Counted from the first letter of the stretch, positions 45,473 to 54,402 are shown. The stretch: DNA of 64,000 nucleotides from Melioribacter roseus P3M-2 (GCF_000279145.1 NC_018178.1:2021001-2085000); one strand, 5' to 3'. Numbers and translations: made by a program. Notes: generated by a model from the sequence alone, not told the origin.

Positions 45473-48149
45473 CCAAAAACAATATTTGAGAATTTTGGGA
45501 ATTACATTCGGTCAGCTTGCATTCGGCATGTTTCTGATTGCCGTTGTAAGCGGTATATTGCTGGCTATTCCTTACGACGTACGAAATCCGTATGAATCGG
45601 TAACTCAAATATTGCTTCTGCCTCGCTTTAATTTCGTGCGAAGCCTGCATTACTGGAGTTCGCAGCTTTTTCTAGTTTTTACCGTACTTCACTTCTGGGA
45701 TCATTTGAGATTGTCGACCGAATGCAGAGTTTCTAAAGCCGTATGGCTGCGACTTACAGTCAGTATTATTCTAGTAGTATATTTAATGTTGAGCGGATTT
45801 ATACTCAAAGCAGACTCCGACAGTCTCCAAGCGCACAGTATCTTTAATTCTCTCCTTCAAAAAATACCGGTTGTCGGCGGAGGCGTATCGTATCTTTTTA
45901 TGGGAAAGTTCGACGACCTTCAATTGCTCTACATTCATCATGCGGCAACCGCAACCGTATTTCTGCTGCTGTTCATAATAGAGCATGTTAAAAGTTACTG
46001 GCCTCAGTCCAAATCGATATTCTTAGGCGCAATAGCGGCAATTATTATGGGATTTATTCTGCCGCCGTTAATTCACGACGGATTTAATTCCGTTGTCAAA
46101 GGTCCATGGTATCTTGTGGGAGTACAGGAGCTCCTGCATTGGTTAAATTATCCGGAAATATTTTTATCCTTGGCGGTTTCTCTCCTTTTAATACTTTATA
46201 TGCTGCGATTAACGGTAAAGAAAATTAATCTGTTCCTGAAAAAAACTTTGGCGTTGCTTTTTGTAATATACATATTCCTTTCGATAATCGGTTTTTATTT
46301 CAGGGGAGAGAACTGGAATTTCGAAGTCGGACTGAATGATAAATATAACTCCGGTTATAACGGCGCAATTTCTTTGAAGGAAATATTTTTAGCAAATGAT
46401 TCAACGTACGAAAACCTTCGAAAAGCCGGCAACAGATACGAAGGGTGTGTAACGTGCCATTCTGGTATAAAAGGATTGGCAGCGTCCCACGACATTTCGG
46501 CGCTCGGGTGTTATTCATGCCATCGCGGCAATCCTTTTACGCTGAATAAAAAGAACGCTCACGAAAATATGATATTAATTCCGGGCAATCTGTCAAACGT
46601 CGAATATTCATGCGGTTCTCCGCAATGTCATCCTGATATAGTGCCGCGTGTAAATAATTCGATAATGACTACATTGAGCGGAATGATAAGCGTGAACAAG
46701 TTTGTGTTCGGTGAATTGGAGTCGCCGGATTCACTCGGACGAATTTCCGAAATCGGATTTTCCCCGGCTGAAAAACATTTGCGGAATTTATGCGCTTCCT
46801 GTCATCTTGGCAATGGGAAGACTGAATATGGAGAAATAGACGAAGAATCGAGGGGAGGCGGTTGTCTTGCATGTCACCTGGATTATTCGCCGGAAGCTTA
46901 TGATGAATTAATCCGTTATAATAAAAATAAGGATGGATTCGTTCATCAATTTCATCCTTCATTGAAACTTCCCGATAACAATAAAAACTGTTTCGGGTGC
47001 CATTCGAGGTCGGGCAGAATTTCCACAAATTATGAAGGCTGGGCTGAAGTTAACGATTCAACATTAATCGATGCTGCGGATATGCGCAGGCTTAAAGACG
47101 GCAGGATATTCAAAAGAATGACGCCCGACGTTCATTCCGAAAAAGGAATGCTTTGCATCGATTGCCATCTTTCGTCGGAAATTATGGGAGACGGCAACAA
47201 TTATGCTCACAAAGAACTGCAAACCAAAATTCAATGCACGGATTGCCACAGCGGCGAAGGGCGGAAAACGTTAAAAGTCGAAGAATTTGATTATGAATCC
47301 CGCAAGATTTCGGAGCTGAGAAATTTCGACCCTTCGAAAAATTATCTTCTTGCCGAAAAAAACAGTTTGCCGATTCCGAACGTTTTTGAGGACAACGGCA
47401 AAATAATGTTGATTAAAAAAGCGAGCGGTGAAATATCGGAAGCGCGTCGGCCGTTAAAACAATGCGCTAACGATAAAGCTCATAAAGACCTCGACTGCCA
47501 AAGTTGCCATACTTCCTGGGCAACGCAATGCATCGGATGCCATACGGAATACGACAAAACTTCAAAAGCTTACGATCACCTCGAAAAGAAAATCACAGTA
47601 GGCGAATGGATTGAACATGCCGGAGAATATCTCTCCGAGCCTCCTGTATTAGGAGTCGTAGAATCGGAAAACGTAAGAAGAATAACGACGTTTGTGCCGG
47701 GAATGATTATAAGCATCGACAGGGACAACAGAACTCATAACGATGAAATTATTTTCAAGAGGTTATATGCGCCTGCGTTTTCTCATACAATCCGTAAAGA
47801 AGCCAGAAGTTGCGAGTCGTGTCATATTAATCCGCTGGCTGTCGGATACGGCAGGGGAAAGTTAGCCCTTGACAAATCGGGCAAATGGATATTTATTCCT
47901 GATTATGCTCCGTCGGTTTATGATAACTTACCACAGGATGCCTGGATCGATTTTTTAAGAGAGCCTAAGTCAGATATAGCCACAAGGAAAAATTATCGTC
48001 CTTTTAATCTTGAAGAGCAAAAGAAGGTATTGAGGGTGGGCGCCTGTTTGACCTGCCATCCCTCCGATTCTCAAATTATGAAAAAATCTCTTGAAAATTT
48101 TGATGATCTGCTCAATAAACTCTCGCCTGAATGTATAATTCCCGACTAA
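45465..48149 (+). CDS. Cytochrome b fused to a twelve-heme cytochrome c
   Basis: A respiratory membrane protein of 894 residues. The first about 280 residues contain seven helices in cytochrome b layout. Helix B has two His spaced 14 apart (SLHYWSS... VLHFWDH) and helix D two spaced 15 apart (HHAAT... IIEHV), as in cytochrome b6. A GPWYLVGVQELL segment resembles the Qo loop. An odd number of helices puts the rest in the periplasm. That part contains eleven CXXCH motifs (for example CVTCH, CYSCH, CASCH, CESCH, CLTCH) and one CX4CH (CGSPQCH). It should move electrons from quinol through hemes to an unknown acceptor. The ATG overlaps the Rieske gene stop. Confidence 0.9.
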   Translation: MSDQKQYLRILGITFGQLAFGMFLIAVVSGILLAIPYDVRNPYESVTQILLLPRFNFVRSLHYWSSQLFLVFTVLHFWDHLRLSTECRVSKAVWLRLTVSIILVVYLMLSGFILKADSDSLQAHSIFNSLLQKIPVVGGGVSYLFMGKFDDLQLLYIHHAATATVFLLLFIIEHVKSYWPQSKSIFLGAIAAIIMGFILPPLIHDGFNSVVKGPWYLVGVQELLHWLNYPEIFLSLAVSLLLILYMLRLTVKKINLFLKKTLALLFVIYIFLSIIGFYFRGENWNFEVGLNDKYNSGYNGAISLKEIFLANDSTYENLRKAGNRYEGCVTCHSGIKGLAASHDISALGCYSCHRGNPFTLNKKNAHENMILIPGNLSNVEYSCGSPQCHPDIVPRVNNSIMTTLSGMISVNKFVFGELESPDSLGRISEIGFSPAEKHLRNLCASCHLGNGKTEYGEIDEESRGGGCLACHLDYSPEAYDELIRYNKNKDGFVHQFHPSLKLPDNNKNCFGCHSRSGRISTNYEGWAEVNDSTLIDAADMRRLKDGRIFKRMTPDVHSEKGMLCIDCHLSSEIMGDGNNYAHKELQTKIQCTDCHSGEGRKTLKVEEFDYESRKISELRNFDPSKNYLLAEKNSLPIPNVFEDNGKIMLIKKASGEISEARRPLKQCANDKAHKDLDCQSCHTSWATQCIGCHTEYDKTSKAYDHLEKKITVGEWIEHAGEYLSEPPVLGVVESENVRRITTFVPGMIISIDRDNRTHNDEIIFKRLYAPAFSHTIRKEARSCESCHINPLAVGYGRGKLALDKSGKWIFIPDYAPSVYDNLPQDAWIDFLREPKSDIATRKNYRPFNLEEQKKVLRVGACLTCHPSDSQIMKKSLENFDDLLNKLSPECIIPD

Positions 48150-48250
48150 AATGGGTTTTTTATAATTTTTATCCTACCAAAATTAGCCATAATCAAAACC
48201 TTTTTGTTCTTCTAATAGAATAAAAAGAGCGTAAATCTTTTATTTCTCAA

Positions 48251-48346
48251 AGCTAAAATACTTTAATGTCGAAAATTCTTAATAACAGCAAAAACTATAT
48301 CTAAAAATCTAATTTTAGCTATTTTATTAAATGGCAGGATAGTTGA
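48251..48346 (+). promoter_or_regulatory. Candidate control region upstream of merR
   Basis: An exact 9-bp inverted repeat AGCTAAAAT / ATTTTAGCT (48251-48259, 48312-48320) and a weak sigma-54-like element TGGCAG-N5-TTGA (48332-48346, with GA instead of GC at -12) precede the MerR gene. The element is too imperfect to be sure, and the inverted repeat may be chance in AT-rich DNA. Confidence 0.25.
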
Positions 48347-48379
48347 TATTTATAAATATAGCACAATGAAAGGGATGAT

Positions 48380-48820
48380 ATGTTTGATCAGATAGACAGA
48401 CAAGAACCGATATTTCCGATTGGCACAGCGGCCAGAATTATCGGCGTTTCAGTTCACACACTGCGGATGTACGAGAGAGAAGGCTTGATAATTCCTTTTA
48501 AGAAGGAATCGAACCAGCGCCTTTTTTCGAAGGCCGATATCGAAAGAATCGAGTGTATCCGCAGGGCAATCAACGATTCGAAGATTAGCATCAACGGTAT
48601 CAAAAGCATCTATTCCTTGATACCCTGCTGGGAAATTGTAAACTGTTCCGAAGAAGACCGCCAAAATTGTAAGTCATATAAATCACACGGAGAACCGTGC
48701 TGGAGCTTAAATCATCCCGGTACAATATGCGCAAAAAAAGAATGCCGTAGTTGTGAAGTATACAATAAATATACACAGTGCGGCGAAATAAAAGAATTGA
48801 TCAAATCGATATCGAGGTAA
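48380..48820 (+). CDS. MerR-family regulator with Cys-rich two-CW tail
   Basis: A 146-residue transcription factor. The MerR winged-helix is at about residues 13-80 (IGTAARIIGVSVHTLRMYEREGLI, NQRLFSKADIERIECIRRAI). The tail (about 85-140) has eight cysteines, including two Cys-Trp pairs (IPCWEIVNC and EPCWSL) and CAKKECRSC, the 'two-CW' pattern. Such tails are plausible ligands for a metal or Fe-S cluster, giving a redox or sulfur sensor; this is inference. It opens the second half of the cluster, ending 2 bp before the molybdopterin subunit, so it is probably its local regulator. Confidence 0.85.
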   Translation: MFDQIDRQEPIFPIGTAARIIGVSVHTLRMYEREGLIIPFKKESNQRLFSKADIERIECIRRAINDSKISINGIKSIYSLIPCWEIVNCSEEDRQNCKSYKSHGEPCWSLNHPGTICAKKECRSCEVYNKYTQCGEIKELIKSISR

Positions 48821-48822
48821 AA

Positions 48823-51021
48823 ATGAATTCGATTTCAAGAAGACGCTTTCTTAAAATAACGGGTTTCAGCGTTGGAGCCGCAGCGGCTGCAAGCGCTTTG
48901 AGTCCGGTGATTAAAGGAGCGGGCAAAGTTAACTCAAAAGACGTCAAAGGCATTAAAAAAATACCGACTTTTTGCGATATCTGTTTCTGGAAGTGCGCCG
49001 CCATTGCGTATGTAAAAGACGGAAAACTCTGGAAGATCGAAGGCAATCCGAAAGATCCGTTGAGCAAAGGCAGATTATGCCCGCGAGGCACCGGCGGCGT
49101 TGGCGCGCATTACGACCCGGACAGACTGCGCGCTCCGTTGATCAGAACGCGCGAGCGAGGCGAAGAAAAATGGAAAGAAGTTACATGGGACGAAGCGCTC
49201 GATTTTATCGCTTCCAAAATGAAAAACATCAAAGAAAAGTACGGACCCGAATCCGTTGCAATGTTTTCTCACGGAATCGGCGGCACATTTCTAAAGCACA
49301 CTTTGAAAGCTTACGGCGCGATTAATTTCGGCGCGCCTTCGTTTGCTCAATGCCGCGGTCCTCGCGACGTCGGTTTCGAACTCACTTTCGGCGATATAAT
49401 CGGCTCGCCGGAAAAAACCGACATTGAAAACGCCCAGTGCCTTACTCTGATCGGTTCTCACCTGGGCGAGAATATGCACAATACCCAGGCTCAGGAATTT
49501 GCCAAAGCAATTGAAAATGACGCCACGATTATTGTCGTTGATCCGCGTTTTTCAGTTGCCGCTTCAAAAGCCAAATACTACCTGCCCATTAAACCCGGAA
49601 CCGACACAGCTCTTTTGCTTGCATGGATGAACGTTATTGTTTCCGAAAACTTATACGACAAAGAATTCGTCGGTAAATACGGATTCGGTTTCGGACAGTT
49701 CAAAGAAGAAATTAAACAATATACTCCGGAATGGGCTTATCCCGAAACGGGAATTGAACCCGAATTAATCAGGAAAACCGCCAGGACAATGGCAATGCAC
49801 AAGCCGGCATCGTTGGTTCATCCAGGCCGCCATACAACCTGGTACGGAAACGACGCTCAACGAATGAGAGCAATCGCTTTGTTGAACGCTCTGCTCGGTA
49901 ACTGGGGCAGAAAAGGCGGATTTTATTTCCCCGCAAAATTCCCGGTGCCAGCTTATCCTTATCCGCCTTATCCGAAACCTGAGAAAGATAAACTCGACAA
50001 TCCCGGTCATAAATATCCTTTCGCATCAGAAGAAATTACAACGGGCATTCGCGAAGCTACAATTACAGGCGAACCTTATCCGATTAAAGGATGGTTCATC
50101 TATGCGACGAATCTGATTCATGCTTTGCCCAATCAGGAAGAAACTATTAAGGCTATTCAAAATCTCGATCTCCTTGTGGTCGTAGACGTAATCCCGAGCG
50201 AAATTGCCGGCTGGGCTGACGTTGTATTACCGGAATCGGTTTACCTCGAACGATACGACGAATTAAATACTGCCCCGTTCAGAGAACCTTTTGTTTCGCT
50301 GCGACAGCCTGTTGTCGATCCGCCAGCCGATCAAAAACCGAACTGGTGGATTGCAAAAAGACTGGCTGAAAAATTGGGTCTTAAAGAATATTATCCGTGG
50401 AAGAATATTGAAGAATATCTCGATTACAGACTTAAAAAAGCAGGGCTTAGCCTCGACTTGATGAAGAAAGAAGGCGTTGTTACCGCCTCGGGTCAACCGA
50501 TATACGTAGAGGACGGAATTGAACCGGAATTCTATACTCCTTCGGGAAAAGTCGAATTTTATTCCGTTCAGTTACAGCAAGCCGGATTCGACCCGGTGCC
50601 CAAATACGAAAAACCGGAGGATCCGCCTCCTGGATATTACCGTCTACTGTTCGGAAGAGCGCCGGTTCATTCGTTCTCGAGAACTCAGTCTAATCCGATT
50701 CTAATGGATATGATGGAAGAAAACGAAATCTGGATCAACAACGACGTGGCAAACAGATGGGGTTTGAAAAGCGGTCAATATGTTCGCCTTAAAAACCAGG
50801 ACGGAGTTCTGAGCAATAAAATAAAAGTAAAAGCCACGGAGCGAATAAGACCGGATTCCGTTTATATGGTGCACGGCTTCGGTCATAATTCCAAAATGCT
50901 CAAAAGAGCGTTCATGAAAGGAGCCAGCAATTCCGAACTTATAACCCGCTATAAAACCGACCCCTTGATGGGAGGAACCGGTATGAATGTCAATTTTGTA
51001 ACTTTTGTGACGGAGGTTTAA
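48823..51021 (+). CDS. Molybdopterin oxidoreductase catalytic subunit, Psr/Phs type
   Basis: A Tat-exported molybdopterin-bis-MGD enzyme, 732 residues. The start is chosen at MNSISRRRFLK, which gives a twin-arginine signal; an earlier ATG would lie inside merR. A [4Fe-4S] cluster is bound by CDICFWKC (about 46-53) with a further Cys in GRLCPRG (about 82). The molybdenum ligand is likely the Cys in FAQCRGPRD (about 181). MGD-binding segments include NLIHALPNQEE and the C-terminal dinucleotide-binding domain (about 600-732). Closest in design are polysulfide/thiosulfate reductases (PsrA/PhsA); arsenate or tetrathionate reductase is not excluded. Confidence 0.9.
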   Translation: MNSISRRRFLKITGFSVGAAAAASALSPVIKGAGKVNSKDVKGIKKIPTFCDICFWKCAAIAYVKDGKLWKIEGNPKDPLSKGRLCPRGTGGVGAHYDPDRLRAPLIRTRERGEEKWKEVTWDEALDFIASKMKNIKEKYGPESVAMFSHGIGGTFLKHTLKAYGAINFGAPSFAQCRGPRDVGFELTFGDIIGSPEKTDIENAQCLTLIGSHLGENMHNTQAQEFAKAIENDATIIVVDPRFSVAASKAKYYLPIKPGTDTALLLAWMNVIVSENLYDKEFVGKYGFGFGQFKEEIKQYTPEWAYPETGIEPELIRKTARTMAMHKPASLVHPGRHTTWYGNDAQRMRAIALLNALLGNWGRKGGFYFPAKFPVPAYPYPPYPKPEKDKLDNPGHKYPFASEEITTGIREATITGEPYPIKGWFIYATNLIHALPNQEETIKAIQNLDLLVVVDVIPSEIAGWADVVLPESVYLERYDELNTAPFREPFVSLRQPVVDPPADQKPNWWIAKRLAEKLGLKEYYPWKNIEEYLDYRLKKAGLSLDLMKKEGVVTASGQPIYVEDGIEPEFYTPSGKVEFYSVQLQQAGFDPVPKYEKPEDPPPGYYRLLFGRAPVHSFSRTQSNPILMDMMEENEIWINNDVANRWGLKSGQYVRLKNQDGVLSNKIKVKATERIRPDSVYMVHGFGHNSKMLKRAFMKGASNSELITRYKTDPLMGGTGMNVNFVTFVTEV

Positions 51022-51022
51022 C

Positions 51023-51562
51023 ATGGCTCGATATGCGATGGTAATCGATACTAAAAAGTGCGTGGGTTGTATGGACTGCGTGGTCGCATGCAAAACGGAG
51101 AACAATGTGCCCGAAGGATACAACAGAGATTGGATTGTGCAGGTTACAACGGGTAAATATCCGGATGTTCATCTGGAAATTCAGTCGCAGCGGTGTAATC
51201 ATTGCGATAATACGCCGTGCGTTTCCTGCTGCCCGACAGGCGCGAGCCATGTTCACGATGTGGGCAATGTGGTACTCGTAGACCACGATATGTGTATCGG
51301 TTGTAAAGCCTGTGTGGCTGCTTGTCCTTACGACGCCCGGTTTATTCATCCTGAAGGATACGCCGATAAATGTACTTTTTGCATACACAGAGTCGAAAAA
51401 GGCGAAGACCCGGCATGCGTTTCTGTTTGTCCGACTCATTGCATGCATTTCGGCGATTTAGACGACCCCGAAAGCGAAGTAAGTAAATTGCTTGCTTCCA
51501 GAAAATATCATACTCTATTACCCGAAGCAGGTACGAAACCTCGTATTTTTTATTTAATCTGA
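51023..51562 (+). CDS. Four-cluster ferredoxin subunit, PsrB/NrfC type
   Basis: The electron-transfer subunit, 179 residues, without a signal peptide, so it is co-exported with the Tat-borne catalytic subunit. Cysteine groups CVGCMDCVVAC (about 13-23), CNHCDNTPCVSCCP (about 57), CIGCKACVAACP (about 92) and CTFC... CVSVCP (about 117-137) provide ligands for four [4Fe-4S] clusters. It starts 1 bp after the catalytic subunit stop. It should pass electrons between the membrane subunit and the molybdenum site. Confidence 0.95.
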   Translation: MARYAMVIDTKKCVGCMDCVVACKTENNVPEGYNRDWIVQVTTGKYPDVHLEIQSQRCNHCDNTPCVSCCPTGASHVHDVGNVVLVDHDMCIGCKACVAACPYDARFIHPEGYADKCTFCIHRVEKGEDPACVSVCPTHCMHFGDLDDPESEVSKLLASRKYHTLLPEAGTKPRIFYLI

Positions 51563-51569
51563 GGAGATT

Positions 51570-52517
51570 ATGCAGGAACTGACAACCACTCGACATAATT
51601 TTCAAATCGACCCGTATACCCACGTATGGGGATGGGAAATCCCCGTGTATCTATTCCTCGGCGGTTTAGTCGCAGGAATGATGATTATTTCGGGTTACTT
51701 TTTGTTCAGCAAAAGATACAAAGAAACCAACTGCGCATGTTACACATTGCCTTTAATTAGTCTGATCCTTCTCAGTCTGGGTATGTTTGCGCTCTTTCTC
51801 GATTTGGAGCATAAGTTGTACGTTTGGAGGCTTTATACGACATTCAGAATTACGTCGCCTATGTCGTGGGGCGCCTGGATTTTAATATTGGTTTACCCTG
51901 TAATTATAGCAAATTTATTGATGGGACCGCCAAAATTGTTTGTCGATAAGTTTCCCGCGCTGAATAAAATTACAACTTACATAAATTCCCGCCAGCGTTT
52001 AATACAAAATATTGGAGTGGCAAATATGCTGCTGGGCGGAATGCTCGGAATTTATACGGGCGTTTTGTTGAGCACTATGGGTTCGCGCCCGCTTTGGAAT
52101 ACTTCGATATTGTCCGTTCTGTTTCTTGTGTCGGGGCTTTCCACCGCCGCTGCTTTTGTCCATATGATTGCAAAAAATGTTTATGAAAGAGAACTGCTGG
52201 CAAAAGCCGACAACGGTTTTCTTACGATTGAATTATTTGTGTTTGCGCTATTGCTTATCGGATTGACTACTTCGTCGGGCGTTCATATTGAAGCGGCAAA
52301 ATTGTTAATAAGCGGAATTTATGCGCCGGCTTTCTGGGTCTTCGTTATCGGCATCGGTATTGTTATACCGCTTATCATTCAGTTGATGGCTGTAAATCAC
52401 AAAATAAAACATACTCCCGTTGCGCCTGTGTTGGTTATTGTAGGCGGACTGATTCTGCGATTCATTATAGTTTATGCGGGGCAGTACAGCCATTATTTAA
52501 ATGCGCACTTTAAGTGA
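51570..52517 (+). CDS. NrfD/PsrC-type membrane quinone subunit
   Basis: A polytopic membrane protein, 315 residues with about eight helices, of the NrfD/PsrC family that binds quinone and anchors the complex. It starts with an HVWGWEIPVYLFLGGLVAGMM segment, characteristic of NrfD, and continues with FLDLEHKLYVWRLYTTFR (about 70-90) and TSPMSWGAWIL. The three genes form the classic catalytic-ferredoxin-anchor operon. The substrate of the complex depends on the catalytic subunit. The gene is 7 bp after the ferredoxin gene and 23 bp before the YeeE-like pair. Confidence 0.92.
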   Translation: MQELTTTRHNFQIDPYTHVWGWEIPVYLFLGGLVAGMMIISGYFLFSKRYKETNCACYTLPLISLILLSLGMFALFLDLEHKLYVWRLYTTFRITSPMSWGAWILILVYPVIIANLLMGPPKLFVDKFPALNKITTYINSRQRLIQNIGVANMLLGGMLGIYTGVLLSTMGSRPLWNTSILSVLFLVSGLSTAAAFVHMIAKNVYERELLAKADNGFLTIELFVFALLLIGLTTSSGVHIEAAKLLISGIYAPAFWVFVIGIGIVIPLIIQLMAVNHKIKHTPVAPVLVIVGGLILRFIIVYAGQYSHYLNAHFK

Positions 52518-52540
52518 TATTTAGCAAAAGGAGAAATTAA

Positions 52541-53113
52541 ATGGAAACGGTAACTGGAATATCTGCCGAAAGCAGAGTAGAAACCGCTGAAAAAACTTTT
52601 ATGCCAAAACCGTACTCGAATCCTTATCTGGTCGGTTTCGGATTGGGGTTGGCGCTTCTGGCGGCTTTTGTTATTATGGGAAGAGGACTCGGAGCTTCGG
52701 GCGCCGCTTCGACGCTTGTCGCTGTCGGAGTGTCGAAAGTGGCTCCCGAGCATGCTTCGCAAAATGAATTTTATAAGAATTATTTGGGCGACGGCTCTAC
52801 TAATCCGCTTAAAGATTGGCTATTGTTCGAAGTTATCGGTGTGGCTATCGGCGGATTCTTGTCGGGCAGTCTGGCGCACCGCGTCAAAAAAACTATCGAG
52901 AAAGGTCCGAACGTTAGCAACAGGACGAGATTGATTTACGCTTTCACGGGCGGAGCAATTATGGGCTTCGGCGCCAAGCTGGCGCGCGGATGCACGAGCG
53001 GTCAGGCATTGACCGGAGGCGCCCTGCTGGGTCTCGGCAGCTGGGTCTTTATGCTGGCGGTGTTTGCCGGAGGATATTTAACTGCATATTTTGTAAGGAG
53101 GCAATGGTTATGA
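52541..53113 (+). CDS. YeeE/YedE-family membrane protein, first half
   Basis: A 190-residue membrane protein of the YeeE/YedE (DUF395, sulfur transport) family. Helices are at about 28-48, 85-105, 128-145 and 160-185. The family motif GAKLARGCTSGQALTGG (about 144-160) holds the conserved Cys thought to contact the sulfur atom in TsuA-type thiosulfate transporters. The family usually has about 350 residues; here the protein is half-size and the second half is the next gene. It overlaps that gene at the stop (ATGA), so the two are translated together. Confidence 0.88.
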   Translation: METVTGISAESRVETAEKTFMPKPYSNPYLVGFGLGLALLAAFVIMGRGLGASGAASTLVAVGVSKVAPEHASQNEFYKNYLGDGSTNPLKDWLLFEVIGVAIGGFLSGSLAHRVKKTIEKGPNVSNRTRLIYAFTGGAIMGFGAKLARGCTSGQALTGGALLGLGSWVFMLAVFAGGYLTAYFVRRQWL

Positions 53114-54375
53114 TGCCCTTTTATAAATTCGATTATTTCGGCTTCGATTTCAGTCTTGTAATCGCTTTTGTTATCGGAATCGGTTTCGGATTCGCGCTCG
53201 AACGGGGCGGATTCGGAAATGCCAGAATTCTTGCCGCTCAATTTTATTTGTATAATATGCGCGTTCTGAAAGTTATGTTTACCGCAATAGTTACCGCCAT
53301 GCTCGGACTGTTTTACCTGGGATGGATCGGTTGGCTCGATTTGTCTTTGGTCTATATTTCCGACACTTATTTGATGCCTCAATTGATCGGAGGTTTATTG
53401 CTCGGAATCGGATTCGTTATCGGAGGCTATTGCCCGGGAACTTCAGTTGTTTCTTCGTCTACGGGTAGAATCGACGGCATGATTTATTTCCTCGGCATGT
53501 TCTTCGGTATCTTTGTCTTCGGCGAAATTTATCCATACATCACCGATTTTTATTATTCGACTGCCATGGGCAGAGTAACCCTGCCCGATTTCCTGGGGCT
53601 TTCGCACGGAATGGTTGTCTTTCTGGTTGTAGTCATCGCGCTTGGCGCTTTCCTTCTCGCTGAATGGACGGAAAAAAATTATGAAAACAAAATCCGGGAG
53701 AGCAATAGAATGAAATCTTGGATGAATAAAATATCAACTCCGCAAAAACTTGCAGTTCTTGCGCTTCTGCTCGGCTTCTTTGCACTGATTATCGGCAGCC
53801 CTTCGGATAACAGACATCTTAAAATAAATGCAAAGGAAATTTCGCTCGAAATCAGAAACGAAAAAAATATTGTCCGGCCGGTTGAACTGGCGGAATGGAT
53901 TATAAAAGGAAAAGTAGATTTTATTGTGCTAGACGTCAGGGATGAAAATAAATTCAATGAATATCATATCCCGGGCGCAATGAACGTTTCTTCCGAATCA
54001 GTACTGGAAGCCGGATTGATGAAAAACGATAAGATACTGATATACGGCGACGACGATATCCTTACGGCGGAAGCGTGGTTTTTACTGAAAAGCGCCGGCT
54101 ACAAAAATGTTTATATTCTGAAAGGCGGTATGAAAGGCTGGCAGGAAAGCGTTCTTTATCCTACGCTGAAAGCGGACGCTTCGGAAGAAGAAAAAACGGA
54201 ATTCGAGAAAATGAAACAGGTCAGTTTTTATTTCGGCGGCGAACCGAGAATCGCATCGGGCGATAATGGAATTGTATCAGTTACACGTCCGAAAAATCAA
54301 AAATCGTTACCAAAACTTACGCTCCCTGCAGTTAATATGAACAAGGCAAAAGGAAAGAAAAGAGAGGGCTGTTAA
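53110..54375 (+). CDS. YeeE/YedE-family protein with C-terminal rhodanese-like domain lacking catalytic Cys
   Basis: 421 residues from the third-choice ATG (AGGAGG 8 bases upstream). The YeeE-like half (about 1-185) has FALERGGFGNARILAAQ and GYCPGTSVVSSSTGRIDG (about 105-122), with a conserved Cys. After one further hydrophobic helix (about 210-228) comes a rhodanese fold (about 245-355, VLDVRDENKFNEYHIPGAMNV, YILKGGMKGWQ). The active-site loop reads ILIYGDDDIL where the nucleophile Cys would be, so sulfurtransferase activity is unlikely. The tail ends in a lone Cys. It closes the cluster. Confidence 0.88.
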   Translation: MMPFYKFDYFGFDFSLVIAFVIGIGFGFALERGGFGNARILAAQFYLYNMRVLKVMFTAIVTAMLGLFYLGWIGWLDLSLVYISDTYLMPQLIGGLLLGIGFVIGGYCPGTSVVSSSTGRIDGMIYFLGMFFGIFVFGEIYPYITDFYYSTAMGRVTLPDFLGLSHGMVVFLVVVIALGAFLLAEWTEKNYENKIRESNRMKSWMNKISTPQKLAVLALLLGFFALIIGSPSDNRHLKINAKEISLEIRNEKNIVRPVELAEWIIKGKVDFIVLDVRDENKFNEYHIPGAMNVSSESVLEAGLMKNDKILIYGDDDILTAEAWFLLKSAGYKNVYILKGGMKGWQESVLYPTLKADASEEEKTEFEKMKQVSFYFGGEPRIASGDNGIVSVTRPKNQKSLPKLTLPAVNMNKAKGKKREGC

Positions 54376-54402
54376 TCTGTAAAGCCGCTATTTAATATAA
54401 TT

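Noticed and set aside
48823..51021. Respiratory arsenate reductase
   Set aside because: The Psr-like subunit order and the sulfur-transport neighbours favour a sulfur substrate; by sequence alone arsenate cannot be fully excluded.
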